From the NCBI GenBank assembly GCA_003963405.1, contig RXIY01000071.1:30166-94165 (forward strand): DNA of 64,000 nt, read 5' to 3'. The translations under genes and the position numbers were made by a program. Source of the DNA: Hyphomicrobiales bacterium. Lineage in GTDB: Bacteria > Pseudomonadota > Alphaproteobacteria > Rhizobiales > Beijerinckiaceae. This document shows, in pieces, positions 17,169 through 26,539 of this stretch (the stretch's first letter is position 1; the number at the start of each line of letters is the position of its first letter). A model generated the notes under the pieces. That model worked only from the letters and a program-made list of their open reading frames with translations. It was not told where the DNA came from and made no database searches.

Positions 17169-17897
17169 TCAAGCTTTGGCGATGATGTAAATCTCCGCCC
17201 CGATATCGGGATAGCGTTCGCCGAGTTTCATGAAGCTCGACAGCATGGCCTCGCTCCAGCTTGCCTCGATCTGCGCATTCGAGACCGGCTTGATCCAATA
17301 GCCGCCGAACACTTCGATCTCCAGGCCGGCCTCATTGAAATCCCGCCTGAAAGTTTCGGGATTGTAAACGCGGCGGTGGCCCTGGCGCGTATCCGATTCA
17401 TTGAGCGCCTCCTCGAAAGGAAGAAGCCCCATCAAAACAGCCGCCTGCCGATGGAGGGAGCGGCTGTTCGGAACGGCCGCGAGGATCCTGCCGCCGGGCG
17501 CAAGCCAGGACCGCGCCTTTTTCAGAATGTCAACCGGATTTTCGACGTGCTCGAGAACATGGCCCATCACAATGTTGTCGAACTTGCTCTCCGGCGTGAA
17601 ACCCTCGAACAGCGAATGAACGACCGTCAGGCCAGGATGCCGCGCCCTGATCTGATTGCAGAAAGCCTCCGACCCTTCGACGAGCGTGAGCGGCTGATTC
17701 AGCGTGACGAGCAGATCGGTCATTATGCCTTCCGCCGGCCCCAGCTCCAGTATGGAGCCCGGTTTGAAATACCGGCGGACGACGGAGAAGGTGTATTCCA
17801 CCAAGGCGCGGTTGGCGTTGGCGTCCGGCCGCCCAGCGAGAGCGATGTTGTTGAGAGTCCGCAGCTCTGTCTCATGCGCCGATTGTTGCGTGCTCAT
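17169..17897 (-). CDS. SAM-dependent methyltransferase of a glycan cluster
   Basis: A 242-residue class I methyltransferase. The SAM-binding motif is SILELGPAEGIMTDLLVTL, followed by LTLVEGSEAFC and the post-motif FDNIVMGHVLEHVENPVDIL. It ends in a Methyltransf_23-like region with HRRVYNPETFRRDFNEAG. AGAGGA lies four bases before the ATG. It is the last gene of the minus-strand run that begins with the acyltransferase at 24519. The likely substrate is a sugar or a sugar-linked group of a surface polysaccharide, judged only from context. Confidence 0.8.
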   Translation of the reverse strand: MSTQQSAHETELRTLNNIALAGRPDANANRALVEYTFSVVRRYFKPGSILELGPAEGIMTDLLVTLNQPLTLVEGSEAFCNQIRARHPGLTVVHSLFEGFTPESKFDNIVMGHVLEHVENPVDILKKARSWLAPGGRILAAVPNSRSLHRQAAVLMGLLPFEEALNESDTRQGHRRVYNPETFRRDFNEAGLEIEVFGGYWIKPVSNAQIEASWSEAMLSSFMKLGERYPDIGAEIYIIAKA

Positions 17898-17908
17898 GGT
17901 TCCTCTTC

Positions 17909-18535
17909 TTACCTGCGATCGTCGATTGCCCAGGGGACAAAGTCGGTAAACTTATCCAGCAACACGTCGGGATCATAGGGCGCCAGGCTCTCGCGACTGA
18001 GAAAACCGTTGCTGACGGCGGCCGTTCTCACACCCAGTTTTTTTCCGACCTTCACGTCGTATCCCGTATCGCCGATCAGCCAATCGGCTGGCTCCAGCGC
18101 TGCTCCCTCGAGAAGCTCATCCTTGCTTCGCTTGCCGCCCGTGATCAGCAGGCTCTTGAACAAGGACGACCACCCCATCTTTTCCAGCTGGCGCCGGACC
18201 ATCTCGGGCCTTTGCCTCGCGGTCAAGAGATGAAGGTCGGCGTTTTGCGCCAATGTTTCCAGATGAGCGCCGACTCCCTCAAACGGCGTGTCCCGTTCAA
18301 GCCAGTGCTCATCCTCGATGCGATCGAGCCACCGTCGCTCGAAATCCCTGATTTCTTCGTCGCTGTAGCCAAAGCGCTCTTTCAGAATGACGGCGTGGCT
18401 TTGCTTTGCTCTCTTCAGGTCCCAGTATTGCCGCAGGCTGAGACTGGCGTCGTCACCGATCATCTCGCAGAACAAGCCGTACAGACGACCGCTCGCATCC
18501 AGCAGCGTTCCATCGAGATCAATCAGGCAATTCAT
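17909..18535 (-). CDS. HAD-family hydrolase (phosphoglycolate phosphatase-like)
   Basis: A 208-residue haloacid-dehalogenase phosphatase. Motif I is LIDLDGTLLD with the nucleophile Asp6 and acid Asp8. A helical cap follows (about 20-85). Motif II is LHLLTARQ, the motif III lysine lies in GGKRSKDELL, and motif IV is DWLIGDTGYDVKVGKKLG. The ATG at 18535 directly precedes motif I; the longer frame to 18709 adds no family sequence. It lies 11 bases upstream of the methyltransferase gene. In this setting it may dephosphorylate a sugar phosphate, which is inference. Confidence 0.85.
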   Translation of the reverse strand: MNCLIDLDGTLLDASGRLYGLFCEMIGDDASLSLRQYWDLKRAKQSHAVILKERFGYSDEEIRDFERRWLDRIEDEHWLERDTPFEGVGAHLETLAQNADLHLLTARQRPEMVRRQLEKMGWSSLFKSLLITGGKRSKDELLEGAALEPADWLIGDTGYDVKVGKKLGVRTAAVSNGFLSRESLAPYDPDVLLDKFTDFVPWAIDDRR

Positions 18536-18766
18536 TCGATAACAGACACCGTTCGCATCTTTGCGACATTGAACACCATGTCGTGGACCGGCGCGTGTTC
18601 CACGGCGACCATTGCGCCGTTGATGTGCACAATCATTCTCACGAGCTACGGCGATGCCGGCGCGCCGCCTTTCGGCGGTATTTATCGGGCCAACGCCACC
18701 CGGTGTCAACGCCGTAGGAGAGGCGGCAGATGGCCTCCTACAAGCCCCAATGCGCCCCTGACGGGA

Positions 18767-19846
18767 TCATGAATGCCGCCCATAGTCGATCTGGCTATTC
18801 AAATCGGCTTCCGTGCAAAGCATTGGCGCGCGGTCCATGCCTCGAAGCCACATGAGCCCGTCCTTCAGGGGAGACCTCACCTTCTCGAGCCGGGGCCTTT
18901 CACCAAAGAGCGCCAGATTCGCGAAGATCTCGGGCATATTGAGGCCCGCTTCGGTGAAGAACAGAATCGTCGTGAAGAAACGCGAAATGTTGATCTCGGT
19001 CGGATTGGGGACGCCCTCCGCGTCATAGGCGAGATCGACGCCATATATTCCATGCGGCTTCGGATCAACGGCGCGGATTGTGCTCTCGGCGATACGGTCC
19101 AGCTCGGGGCTCGAGAATGTTACGCCCACCTTGGTCACGCCGGTAATCCCGGAGACCGCGCGACTGCCGTGAGTCCATCCCTGCCGCGCCCTGCCCTGCG
19201 CCACAATGAGTTCGCCTTCGCGCCAAATGGAGAGCCAGGTGACTGTATCCTTGGTGAGCATCTCGGCCGCGACAAAATCGCCCCACCCCTTGTAGTGGTC
19301 GATCCAGGCCTTGGCGAATTCGAAGCTCGATGTCGGCAATGCGCCTTTTCCGCCCCCTCCGATTGATGAGGCGCGCAACCATATGTTCCCTTGTTGCTTG
19401 CCAAGCGTATCAAACGCCCTTCGCAAATCTTCTTCGTTATGGATGAGAATATTCTCGGGCACTTTTATTCCGGCAGCTTTGAATTTCTGCCAGGATTTGT
19501 ATTTGTGAACGCAGGCGTCGATCGTTTCGTGGCTTGGCATGAATATTTTCACGCCGGTTTCGACGATCTCATCGCGCAGCAAGGACGCGTGATAAATCTC
19601 GAGATCATTCTGGAAATGAACGAGATCGGGCTTCTCGAACCGCAGTATCTCAAGCAAGCGCCCTTTGTACTCAGGGGCGTTCGCGTAAGGAACCCAATAT
19701 TTGCGCGAGGCGGCCGACAATATCAGGTCGGTGGGCTCGCTACCCATCCCGACAGTCTCGAAGCCGGCTCTGTTCAATGAATGGATCACGCCTTCCGAGG
19801 GCGCTCCACCTGCGCCGGCAACCAGTATCTTAGCCGTCCGTCCCAT
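18767..19846 (-). CDS. ATP-grasp domain protein
   Basis: A 359-residue protein of the ATP-grasp superfamily, whose members join a carboxylate to an amine or thiol through an acyl phosphate. The pre-ATP-grasp fold opens with AKILVAGAGGAPSEGVIHSL. The ATP-binding part has NIWLRASSIGGGGKGA and WGDFVAAEMLTKDTV, and the metal-binding end has GIYGVDLAYDAEGVPNPTEIN. It resembles the carbamoyl-phosphate-synthase-like group found in polysaccharide loci. The start at 19846 begins directly at the Rossmann strand. The substrate is unknown; joining an amino acid to an amino sugar is a reasonable guess given the aminotransferase in the cluster. Confidence 0.8.
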   Translation of the reverse strand: MGRTAKILVAGAGGAPSEGVIHSLNRAGFETVGMGSEPTDLILSAASRKYWVPYANAPEYKGRLLEILRFEKPDLVHFQNDLEIYHASLLRDEIVETGVKIFMPSHETIDACVHKYKSWQKFKAAGIKVPENILIHNEEDLRRAFDTLGKQQGNIWLRASSIGGGGKGALPTSSFEFAKAWIDHYKGWGDFVAAEMLTKDTVTWLSIWREGELIVAQGRARQGWTHGSRAVSGITGVTKVGVTFSSPELDRIAESTIRAVDPKPHGIYGVDLAYDAEGVPNPTEINISRFFTTILFFTEAGLNMPEIFANLALFGERPRLEKVRSPLKDGLMWLRGMDRAPMLCTEADLNSQIDYGRHS

Positions 19847-19948
19847 CCTGCACTCTTTCCCTCGCGCCGGGCGCCGCCAGACTGCTTGCGGGCGAGGTCG
19901 ATCCCGCCCTTTGTTCACCGCTATATTCCAGCGCCGCCCCTGCCCTAC

Positions 19949-20944
19949 TCAGAAAGCGACAGCGCGCAGTTTTGCAAGAAGCCCCTTCTTGTGCGGGATA
20001 AATGAACGAGCCAGGGCGGCAAGAGCTTTTTGTTCTTGATCGCCGAGCGGCAGCCTCCGCGCTGAGACGGCAATGTCTTCGAGTTCTCCGGCGAATGTCT
20101 CGGCGAAGTCGGGATAGGCATGAAGCCAGGCCCGAATGTTTTCGGTAAGGTAGACATAAGCCGAATAAAGTTCCGACCCTTCGACAATCCCCTCGTCAGC
20201 CGCGAGGTCGATAACCTTGCGCCAGTCCATGATCAGATGCGGCCAGTTTCCATTCTTGCCGTGACTGCTGAGGGATCCGGTGTGGATTCGAAAATAAGAG
20301 AGCGTGTCCGGCGCCGCGACCGCATTCCCTTTGGCCAAGAGATGCGTGAAAACCGAGACATCGCCAAGCCCGTTGCATGGCTTTCCCCGTATCTTCATGA
20401 ACTCGATGCTTCCGTCGGGTTCGACAAGATCCTGCTTCCTAAACAAGACTGTCGTCAATTCTCCGATCGGATTGAGCAAGGTCTTGGCCATTCGCCGGAT
20501 GATTTCGCGCCCCTCGACCACGGTCGTCGATGTGACGCCGAAGGGGTTGATCAGCTCGATCGGATGGTTGTGCTCGTCGATCGTCCGCCGGGGCGAGAAG
20601 GCGAGCTTCACATTTCGGTCCGCGGTCGCCTCCAGAGCCTCGACGAGATATTGCGTGCAAAAGGGATGCAATATGTCGTCGTCGAAGAGGAACTTGATGT
20701 AATCGCCCTTCGCCGCCGCCATGACGTGATTGACGTTGTTGACCCCCCAGCCGCCCGGATTGGGGTTGCGCAGATAGGTGACCTGCGCGCCGAACTCCGC
20801 AACGATGTCCCGGATTGCGTCGGTCGGACAGTCGTCCGAAACGATGATCTCGCGGTTTTCCCACGTCTGCGCGACCGCGCTCGCCAGGCACATCCGGAAA
20901 TGCGACGGCTTGTAGGCCGGAATGAGAATCGAAACCAGCTTCAT
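19949..20944 (-). CDS. Glycosyltransferase family 2
   Basis: A 331-residue cytoplasmic GT-A enzyme. The N-terminus VSILIPAYKPSHFRMCLASA is the nucleotide-binding start of GT2. The IIVSDDCPTDAIRDIV stretch and the FLFDDDILHPF segment carry the Asp residues that bind UDP and metal. There are no membrane spans, so it probably transfers one sugar to a lipid-linked acceptor at the inner membrane face. It follows the aminotransferase gene by 18 bases on the same strand. Confidence 0.88.
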   Translation of the reverse strand: MKLVSILIPAYKPSHFRMCLASAVAQTWENREIIVSDDCPTDAIRDIVAEFGAQVTYLRNPNPGGWGVNNVNHVMAAAKGDYIKFLFDDDILHPFCTQYLVEALEATADRNVKLAFSPRRTIDEHNHPIELINPFGVTSTTVVEGREIIRRMAKTLLNPIGELTTVLFRKQDLVEPDGSIEFMKIRGKPCNGLGDVSVFTHLLAKGNAVAAPDTLSYFRIHTGSLSSHGKNGNWPHLIMDWRKVIDLAADEGIVEGSELYSAYVYLTENIRAWLHAYPDFAETFAGELEDIAVSARRLPLGDQEQKALAALARSFIPHKKGLLAKLRAVAF

Positions 20945-20962
20945 CGGCTTTGGCGCCCTTCT

Positions 20963-22084
20963 TCAGCTTTCCGCAAGCGCCGCACGCACGGCGAAAATAA
21001 CCCGATCGACATCGGACAGGCTCAGATGCGGGCCCATGGGCAGGCTGAGAACTTCATTCGCAAGCCGATCCGCAATAGGCCATTGCGGCGCAAATTGCGC
21101 CATCTCGCCATAAGCCTGCTGCCGAAACGGCGGAATGGGATAATGGACGAGCGTGCCGACGCCGCTCTTCGTGAGACGCTCCTGCAAGGCGTCGCGTTTG
21201 GGCGTCGTGACGACATAAAGATGCCAGGCATGGGTCAGGCCCGGCGAGACCGACGGCAGGCCGATCGGCAGGCCGGCGAGGCCCTCCGCATAACGCCGGG
21301 CAATCGCCTGGCGCCGGCCATTCCATTCGTCGATGGAGCGCAGCTTGACCCGAAGGATCGCCGCCTGAAGCGGATCGAGACGGCTGTTCATGCCTTTCTC
21401 GACGTTTACATATTTAATCGACGATCCGTAGTTGCGCAGCATGGAGATGCGTTTCGCAAGGCCGGAGTCGTTGGTCGTCACCGCGCCGCCGTCGCCCATC
21501 GCGCCGAGGTTCTTGCCAGGGTAGAAGCTCCAGGCGATCACATCGCCGTCGGCGCCGATCCGGCGCTCGCCGATCCGCGCGCCATGCGCCTGTGCGGCGT
21601 CCTCGACCATTCGCAGCCGATAGTGCGCGCAAATCTCCTTCAGCCGGGCGAGGTCCGCGGGATGCCCGTAAAGGTGCACGGGACAAAGCGCGCGTGTTCT
21701 ATCGGTGACGGCGGCGGCGACGCGATCGGGATCGAGGCAGTGCGTGGCAGGATCAGGCTCCACCGGCACTGGCCTGGCGCCACATGCCGAGACCGCTAGC
21801 CAGGTCGCTATATAGGTATTGGAGGGGACGATGACTTCGTCGCCCGGACCGATATCCAGCGCCTTGAAGGCAAGCGTCAGCGCATCGAGCCCGTTGCCGA
21901 CGCCAACGCAATGCGCGGCGCCCGCATAGGCCGCGAATTCCGTCTCAAAGGCTGCGACCTCCTCGCCCAGAATATAATGACCGGAATTGAGGACACGCGC
22001 GACGGCGCCGTCGATCTCGTCCTTGAGTTCCGTGTAGGGCGCCTTCACGTCGAGAAACGGTATCACCTGCTCGCGCTCCGCCAT
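20963..22084 (-). CDS. DegT/DnrJ/EryC1/StrS sugar aminotransferase
   Basis: A 373-residue PLP-dependent aminotransferase acting on 3- or 4-keto nucleotide sugars. Signatures are IPFLDVKAPYTELKDEID, SGHYILGEEVAAFE, GVGNGLDALTLAFKALDIG, VPVHLYG-type strand PVHLYGHPADL and the PLP lysine Lys191 in SFYPGKNLGAMGDGG. The RNYGSSIKYVNVEKGMNSRL stretch is close to that of dTDP-3-amino-3,6-dideoxyhexose enzymes such as FdtB/QdtB. The start is uncertain: the ATG at 22084 lacks a clear ribosome site, and a GTG seven codons in has GGAG at good spacing. The frame extends upstream to 22342 but without family sequence. Confidence 0.88.
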   Translation of the reverse strand: MAEREQVIPFLDVKAPYTELKDEIDGAVARVLNSGHYILGEEVAAFETEFAAYAGAAHCVGVGNGLDALTLAFKALDIGPGDEVIVPSNTYIATWLAVSACGARPVPVEPDPATHCLDPDRVAAAVTDRTRALCPVHLYGHPADLARLKEICAHYRLRMVEDAAQAHGARIGERRIGADGDVIAWSFYPGKNLGAMGDGGAVTTNDSGLAKRISMLRNYGSSIKYVNVEKGMNSRLDPLQAAILRVKLRSIDEWNGRRQAIARRYAEGLAGLPIGLPSVSPGLTHAWHLYVVTTPKRDALQERLTKSGVGTLVHYPIPPFRQQAYGEMAQFAPQWPIADRLANEVLSLPMGPHLSLSDVDRVIFAVRAALAES

Positions 22085-22434
22085 TCGGGGAATATCACAG
22101 TGTTCCGGATCGTGCTGGCGCCGGAGCCAGGGGCGGAAATTCGACGAGCTGCCGTTCTTGGGGAACCCATTATGCCTCACAGTCTGATGAAGGGCGCCCA
22201 GGGTCGGAAGCGGACCCCGGACCACGCAGGCGGCGTCGCCTCCCCCATTCCATTCAAAGGTCGCTCCTATCCCGTCGCAGGGTGGAGGGCGAGCTCCATG
22301 AAGCCTAACGTTAGGAGCGAGGTCAAAGTCAAGCTGACCCATCTCGGGCGAAGACCGACCGCGACAATAAGCTCTGTCGGAACATGATCAAGATGGATCG
22401 CCGCCCGCGCTTCCGGCGTGTCCCCGCAAGCATG
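22085..22434. other. 350-base gap inside the glycan cluster
   Basis: No supportable gene. The minus strand stays open in the aminotransferase frame for most of the gap, but the translation matches nothing I recognise. The gap is unusual in an otherwise tight operon and may hold a promoter or the remains of a lost sugar-modifying gene. Confidence 0.4.
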
Positions 22435-24519
22435 TCATTTTCTTACCTCCCGCATCGGCTCGTCGGCGACCACGGCGGCGGCGAGAACTTGCCTGGCGAG
22501 ATATTCGGACGCGGCTATTGTCATATGGGCGTCGTCCACCGCGGTGAGACCGGTATTGCGGTCGTCTCCGACGTAAATCTTGCACCCGCTTTCACGGCAG
22601 AACTGGTCAATGGCGCTGATGTAGATGAAGCCAGCCTTGTTTCGAAACTTTTCCTTTAGATATCCGTCGTAGAGAATGAATTTGTCTTCCAAATGGGCAA
22701 AGCTGTATCTTGGCGTGTCCGGCCAGAGCTTTACTGCGACAATAGCATGCAGATTATGCCGCCAATGCGGGACCGATCCCAAGAAGATCACCTTTTTTGC
22801 GCCGAGCTGCTTTAGATGGTCGCCGAGCGCGGTCATCACTTCAGGGCTGTGAACGCTGTCGTGCGCGACGACAACCACTTCCGGCTTCGTTACCGCGATC
22901 TGCTCGAGGGCAAACCAGTTGGACTGCTCGCAGTAATTGGTTGCGCTGCCGGCTGACACAATTACGGGGGCGCAGCCTGAACTTGCGACCTGCAGGATCT
23001 GCCAGTCTTCGGGAAGAGTCCGTTTAAGACCCGGATGGAGCTGCTGTGCATGGCTGTCCCCCCAAAGGAAGACGGCCATCCTGAATTTTGGGTCGCGCTC
23101 GTAGCATTCCTTTGCGATCCCGGCCTTGGGCACTGTGCTGATGAGCCCCGCACGGTGGGAGTCGAAATTGTAGAAGTCGCACTGGAGCCGGAATTCGGAC
23201 GAAACGTGCTGAGTCGTAAAATAACGCCACTCTGGGGGGTTATTATCGAAACGCGCCAGAAAGTCCCGGCGGGCTTCGTCATATCTCCCATCGAAGCCAT
23301 TGTTCATCACCGCCGACACGCCGAAAAAAAGCAGAAGAAGGCCGGCCGCAAAGCTGGAAGCAAAGATTTGGGGGCGGGTCAGAAAACGACCCGTTCGGAA
23401 CGGGCGCTCCACGAAACGCCAGGAAAAATAGGCGATGGGAAAAGTGGCCAGAACGACGACGCTGGCGGAACGCGTTGTGAGGCCTCCAAAATGAACGTTT
23501 CGGGCGAATGCCAGCAGGGGCTGGTGCCAGAGATAAGCGCTATAGCTGAGCAGGCCCACGGCGACGAGGGCTCTCGCCCCCAGAAGCTTGCCGACGATCG
23601 TGTGGCTTCTCGCGAAGAGGATGATCAGAACCGCGCCAATTGTCGGGGCGAGCGCGTAAAAGCCCGGAAATGGGGTTTGCCTGTCATAAGACATGATGGC
23701 GTAAAGGATCAAAAGCAGACCGATCCCGCCGGGAATTTCCCGCCAGCCCTTTCCAGCCAATCGCGGGCCATTTGGATAAAAGGCCGCGAAGGAGCCGAGA
23801 AAGAGTTCCCATGCTCTCGTCGGAAGCAGATAAAACGCCGCCGAGGGGTATCGGGGCAACGCCCATTGCGCCAGCAAAAAGCTGAGAACAGCGAGAGCGA
23901 TCAGCGCCTGGAGCGCGCGTCTCTCGCTTTTTCTCAGCAACAGGACGAGGAGAAAAGGGAAAAACAGGTAAAACTGTTCTTCGACCGCCAGACTCCACGT
24001 ATGGAGCAATGGCTTCAGCTCGGAGGCCGAGTCGAAATAGCCGCTGGTCGCGCTGAAAAATATGTTCGAAGTGAAAAGACAGACGGAAACCAGACTTTCG
24101 GAGAAGGTTGTCATTTCCTGCGGCGTCAGCAGGGCCCACGCAGCCGGCAGGCAGGCCGCCAGCATGAGAAGCAAAGCCGGAACAATGCGCCGGACCCGCC
24201 TCTCGTAGAAATTCACGATAGAGAACGAGCCGGCTCGAGCCTCGCTCATGATGATCGAGGCGATAAGATAGCCGCTGATCACAAAGAATATGTCCACGCC
24301 GACGAAGCCGCCCCTGGCGATATCGAAGCCCGCATGGAACAAGATGACGGGAACGACGGCCAGCGCACGGAGCCCGTCGATTTCAGGGCGATATACCAGG
24401 GCGTCATGCCGCTTCGGTCCCGATCCTGCCTCAGCGGAAGCAAACCCCCATGCGATCGATCCCATAATCCGGCGAGAGATCAGACGAGCCTGAGTCGGGA
24501 GCGTGGTAATTTTATCCAA
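22435..24519 (-). CDS. Acyltransferase 3 (OafA/YrhL type) with C-terminal SGNH domain
   Basis: A 694-residue membrane O-acyltransferase that moves acetyl groups onto surface polysaccharide. The N-terminal half is the acyltransferase_3 domain with about ten membrane segments. It opens with YRPEIDGLRALAVVPVILFH, followed by GGFVGVDIFFVISGYLIASI and the RRVRRIVPALLLML arginine motif. The C-terminal half (about 430-690) is a periplasmic SGNH domain with FLWGDSHAQQLHPGLKR (Ser nucleophile) and a final DDAHMT Asp-His pair. It is the first gene of the minus-strand glycan cluster. The ATG at 24519 is used; another at codon 19 would skip part of the cytoplasmic leader. Confidence 0.9.
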   Translation of the reverse strand: MDKITTLPTQARLISRRIMGSIAWGFASAEAGSGPKRHDALVYRPEIDGLRALAVVPVILFHAGFDIARGGFVGVDIFFVISGYLIASIIMSEARAGSFSIVNFYERRVRRIVPALLLMLAACLPAAWALLTPQEMTTFSESLVSVCLFTSNIFFSATSGYFDSASELKPLLHTWSLAVEEQFYLFFPFLLVLLLRKSERRALQALIALAVLSFLLAQWALPRYPSAAFYLLPTRAWELFLGSFAAFYPNGPRLAGKGWREIPGGIGLLLILYAIMSYDRQTPFPGFYALAPTIGAVLIILFARSHTIVGKLLGARALVAVGLLSYSAYLWHQPLLAFARNVHFGGLTTRSASVVVLATFPIAYFSWRFVERPFRTGRFLTRPQIFASSFAAGLLLLFFGVSAVMNNGFDGRYDEARRDFLARFDNNPPEWRYFTTQHVSSEFRLQCDFYNFDSHRAGLISTVPKAGIAKECYERDPKFRMAVFLWGDSHAQQLHPGLKRTLPEDWQILQVASSGCAPVIVSAGSATNYCEQSNWFALEQIAVTKPEVVVVAHDSVHSPEVMTALGDHLKQLGAKKVIFLGSVPHWRHNLHAIVAVKLWPDTPRYSFAHLEDKFILYDGYLKEKFRNKAGFIYISAIDQFCRESGCKIYVGDDRNTGLTAVDDAHMTIAASEYLARQVLAAAVVADEPMREVRK

Positions 24520-24831
24520 ATAATGGTCGCCCTGTTACGCAGCACAACCGTAACCGTTCTGCTGGATGTTGTTTGACGGACCCGGCCAAAAGCCCGGCTG
24601 GATATGGCTAAGCTATAGCTGGGTAATCAAAATTTCCGTAACAATAGAATGAAGCAAAACCCGAGTCAAAAAGGGTCGCGCCTTCAGTATAGCTCTGGCG
24701 GTTTGCTTCAGAGCTGGCCAAAGGCCGTCACTGCCGGACGTCCGAAATCGGGACGAGCGAGAATCCGGCGCACGGCAAAGCGGCCGCACGCCGAAACAGA
24801 AGGCTAACTCTTTGAAATATCTCTATGGAGC
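24520..24831. other. Intergenic region between glycan cluster and tRNA-Pro
   Basis: A roughly 310-base gap of mixed composition, AT-richer around 24620-24660. No gene, repeat or clear terminator is seen. It should contain the promoter of the acyltransferase gene. Confidence 0.4.
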
Positions 24832-24908
24832 TGGTCGGGGCAGCAGGATTCGAACCTGCGACCTGAAGTACCCAAAACTTCCGCGCTACCAGGCTGCGCT
24901 ATACCCCG
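24832..24908 (-). tRNA. tRNA-Pro (anticodon TGG)
   Basis: A complete 77-base cloverleaf with encoded CCA. The acceptor arms are CGGGGTA and TGCCCCG, the discriminator is A, and the anticodon loop TTTTGGG contains TGG. The T arm is GCAGG-TTCGAAT-CCTGC. The leading C and the GCGCAG D-arm start are typical of tRNA-Pro. Confidence 0.97.
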
Positions 24909-24974
24909 CCGGACCGGGAATTGCTATCCGGCCCCTTGTCGCTATCACGCGACGCATACTCCCACAAGGCGGCC

Positions 24975-25460
24975 TCAATTCCTGAAAGCCGGATGCCTGA
25001 CCGCATCGCCGGGTTTGAGCCCGATCTTCTTCGTGGCGCCGGCGTTGAGTTCGATCACGGCGTAAGCCTGGCCGCCAGGGATGACCTCTTCCGACATTGG
25101 CGTCGTGTCCGCTGCGATACTGGTCACGACCCCCTTCTTCGAAACGAACACCATATCGAGCGGGATATAGGTGTTCTTCATCCACATCATAATGGGAGTT
25201 TCCGTGTGGAAATCGAAAAGCATCCCCTGATCCGCCGGCAGTGCGCGGCGGAACATCAACCCCTTGGCCCGCTCCTCGGGCGTATCCGCCAATTCAACCT
25301 TGAAGACATGCGGTCCGCTGTCCGTCATGAACTCCAGGCGCTGGAGCGCCGTCTCCGCCCTGGTCCCCGTCGCGGCGACGAAGAACAAGAGCGATACAAC
25401 AAGTCCAGCGAAAGCGGACGCCCCGTCGGCGCGTCCCGTGGCGAAACGCCAAAGTCTCAT
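24975..25460 (-). CDS. DUF192 family exported protein
   Basis: A 161-residue protein with an N-terminal hydrophobic export signal (about 16-33) and a DUF192 beta-barrel domain. Diagnostic segments are [38 protein letters not shown] and [17 protein letters not shown]. The closing [19 protein letters not shown] is also typical. GGAGAG lies six bases before the ATG. The biochemical role of DUF192 proteins is not established. The gene follows a cold-shock-domain gene on the same strand with 62 bases between. Confidence 0.87.
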   Translation of the reverse strand: MRLWRFATGRADGASAFAGLVVSLLFFVAATGTRAETALQRLEFMTDSGPHVFKVELADTPEERAKGLMFRRALPADQGMLFDFHTETPIMMWMKNTYIPLDMVFVSKKGVVTSIAADTTPMSEEVIPGGQAYAVIELNAGATKKIGLKPGDAVRHPAFRN

Positions 25461-25522
25461 CAGCGGCTCTCCGGCTGTTTGTCACCATCGCCTATCATAA
25501 AAGCCGCCGAAAAACCGCCAGG

Positions 25523-26134
25523 TCAATGAGAGGGGCTCTTCGCTTCGAGCGGACGCACCTCCGCGGCCATGAGTCCCTTGGGTCCGTCGCCATAGCGAAC
25601 GAGAACGCTGTCGCCCGGCTTGAGCTCCGTCATGCCGAAGCGGCGGACTGTCTCCATATGCAGAAAGATGTCTTCCGTGCCCTCCCCGCGGGTGAGGAAG
25701 CCGAAGCCTTTCACGCGGTTGAACCACTTCACGATGGCGATCTCATAGCCGCTCGTCGCCTTGATCTGCACATGGGTCCGGCCGGCGGCAGACTGCGCCG
25801 GATGCACGGCCGTGCTTTCATCCATGGCCAGCACGCGGAACACCTGCATGCCCTTGGAGCGCTTCTGCGCCTCGCAGACCACACGCGCGCCTTCGAAGGC
25901 GGTTTGCAAACCGCTCCGGCGAAGAATGGTCACGTGCAAGAGCACGTCCGGAGACCCGTCGTCCGGAACGACGAAGCCGTAACCTTTTGCGACGTCGAAC
26001 CACTTGATGCGGCCCGCAATCTCGACAAGCTCTATAGCCTCATCGCCTTCGGCCGAGGACTCGGCGCCAAACTCATCCTGAAAAGTAACCTTCGCTCCCA
26101 ACCGACCAACTCCCCCAGTGCTGATCCAGAGCAT
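25523..26134 (-). CDS. Protein with two cold-shock domains
   Basis: A roughly 203-residue nucleic-acid-binding protein with two CSD folds. The first has GRIKWFDVAKGYGFVVPDD with the DVLLHV strand; the second has AIVKWFNRVKGFGFLTRGEG with DIFLHM. In both, the RNP1-like KGYGF/KGFGF and the second aromatic motif are intact. A linker of about 40 residues joins them. Double-CSD proteins of this length are common in Hyphomicrobiales and differ from the single-domain CspA at 41004. The start is uncertain: the ATG at 26134 lacks a good ribosome site and a TTG at 26158 is in frame. Confidence 0.87.
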   Translation of the reverse strand: MLWISTGGVGRLGAKVTFQDEFGAESSAEGDEAIELVEIAGRIKWFDVAKGYGFVVPDDGSPDVLLHVTILRRSGLQTAFEGARVVCEAQKRSKGMQVFRVLAMDESTAVHPAQSAAGRTHVQIKATSGYEIAIVKWFNRVKGFGFLTRGEGTEDIFLHMETVRRFGMTELKPGDSVLVRYGDGPKGLMAAEVRPLEAKSPSH

Positions 26135-26539
26135 TCGACCGGCGCAGACAGCGAGCAATCAGAATCTCGAATCGCTGCGTGGCAAATGAATCGCTAAAAA
26201 GAAGATAACATCGACGGCGGACCATCCAACCAGAGAATTTTCTCCCAGACGCGAAACGCTGTGGATACACGGGGAGCGAGCAAAGCTCTCCAAGGCTCAG
26301 TTTTTCCCCGGGATATGCGCAAGAGATTCAAACCAAAACGCTTTTCGGTCAGTTCCGGATTCGGGCGCCCGTCGGCGCGCCTGCGACGGCCACGGTACGC
26401 CGCCAAAGCCCGGAAACCCGATGTGAATTCCCGCCCCGCCACATTTGACAAATCGGCCGGGGCGCGCAATCGAAACGAAGGCGAACCGGGCCGTTCTCGC
26501 GCCCGCGCCCGTTTTTCTCGTCCCACGTGGAGCCGCCGC
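26135..26539. other. Divergent intergenic region
   Basis: A 405-base gap between the double cold-shock gene and the aminotransferase, which are divergent. Small frames exist on both strands but none has family sequence or a convincing start. It should carry the promoters of both genes. Confidence 0.4.

Noticed and set aside
20120-21799. 559-codon plus-strand frame across the GT2 and aminotransferase genes
   Set aside because: Antisense shadow spanning two genes with intact catalytic motifs on the other strand.
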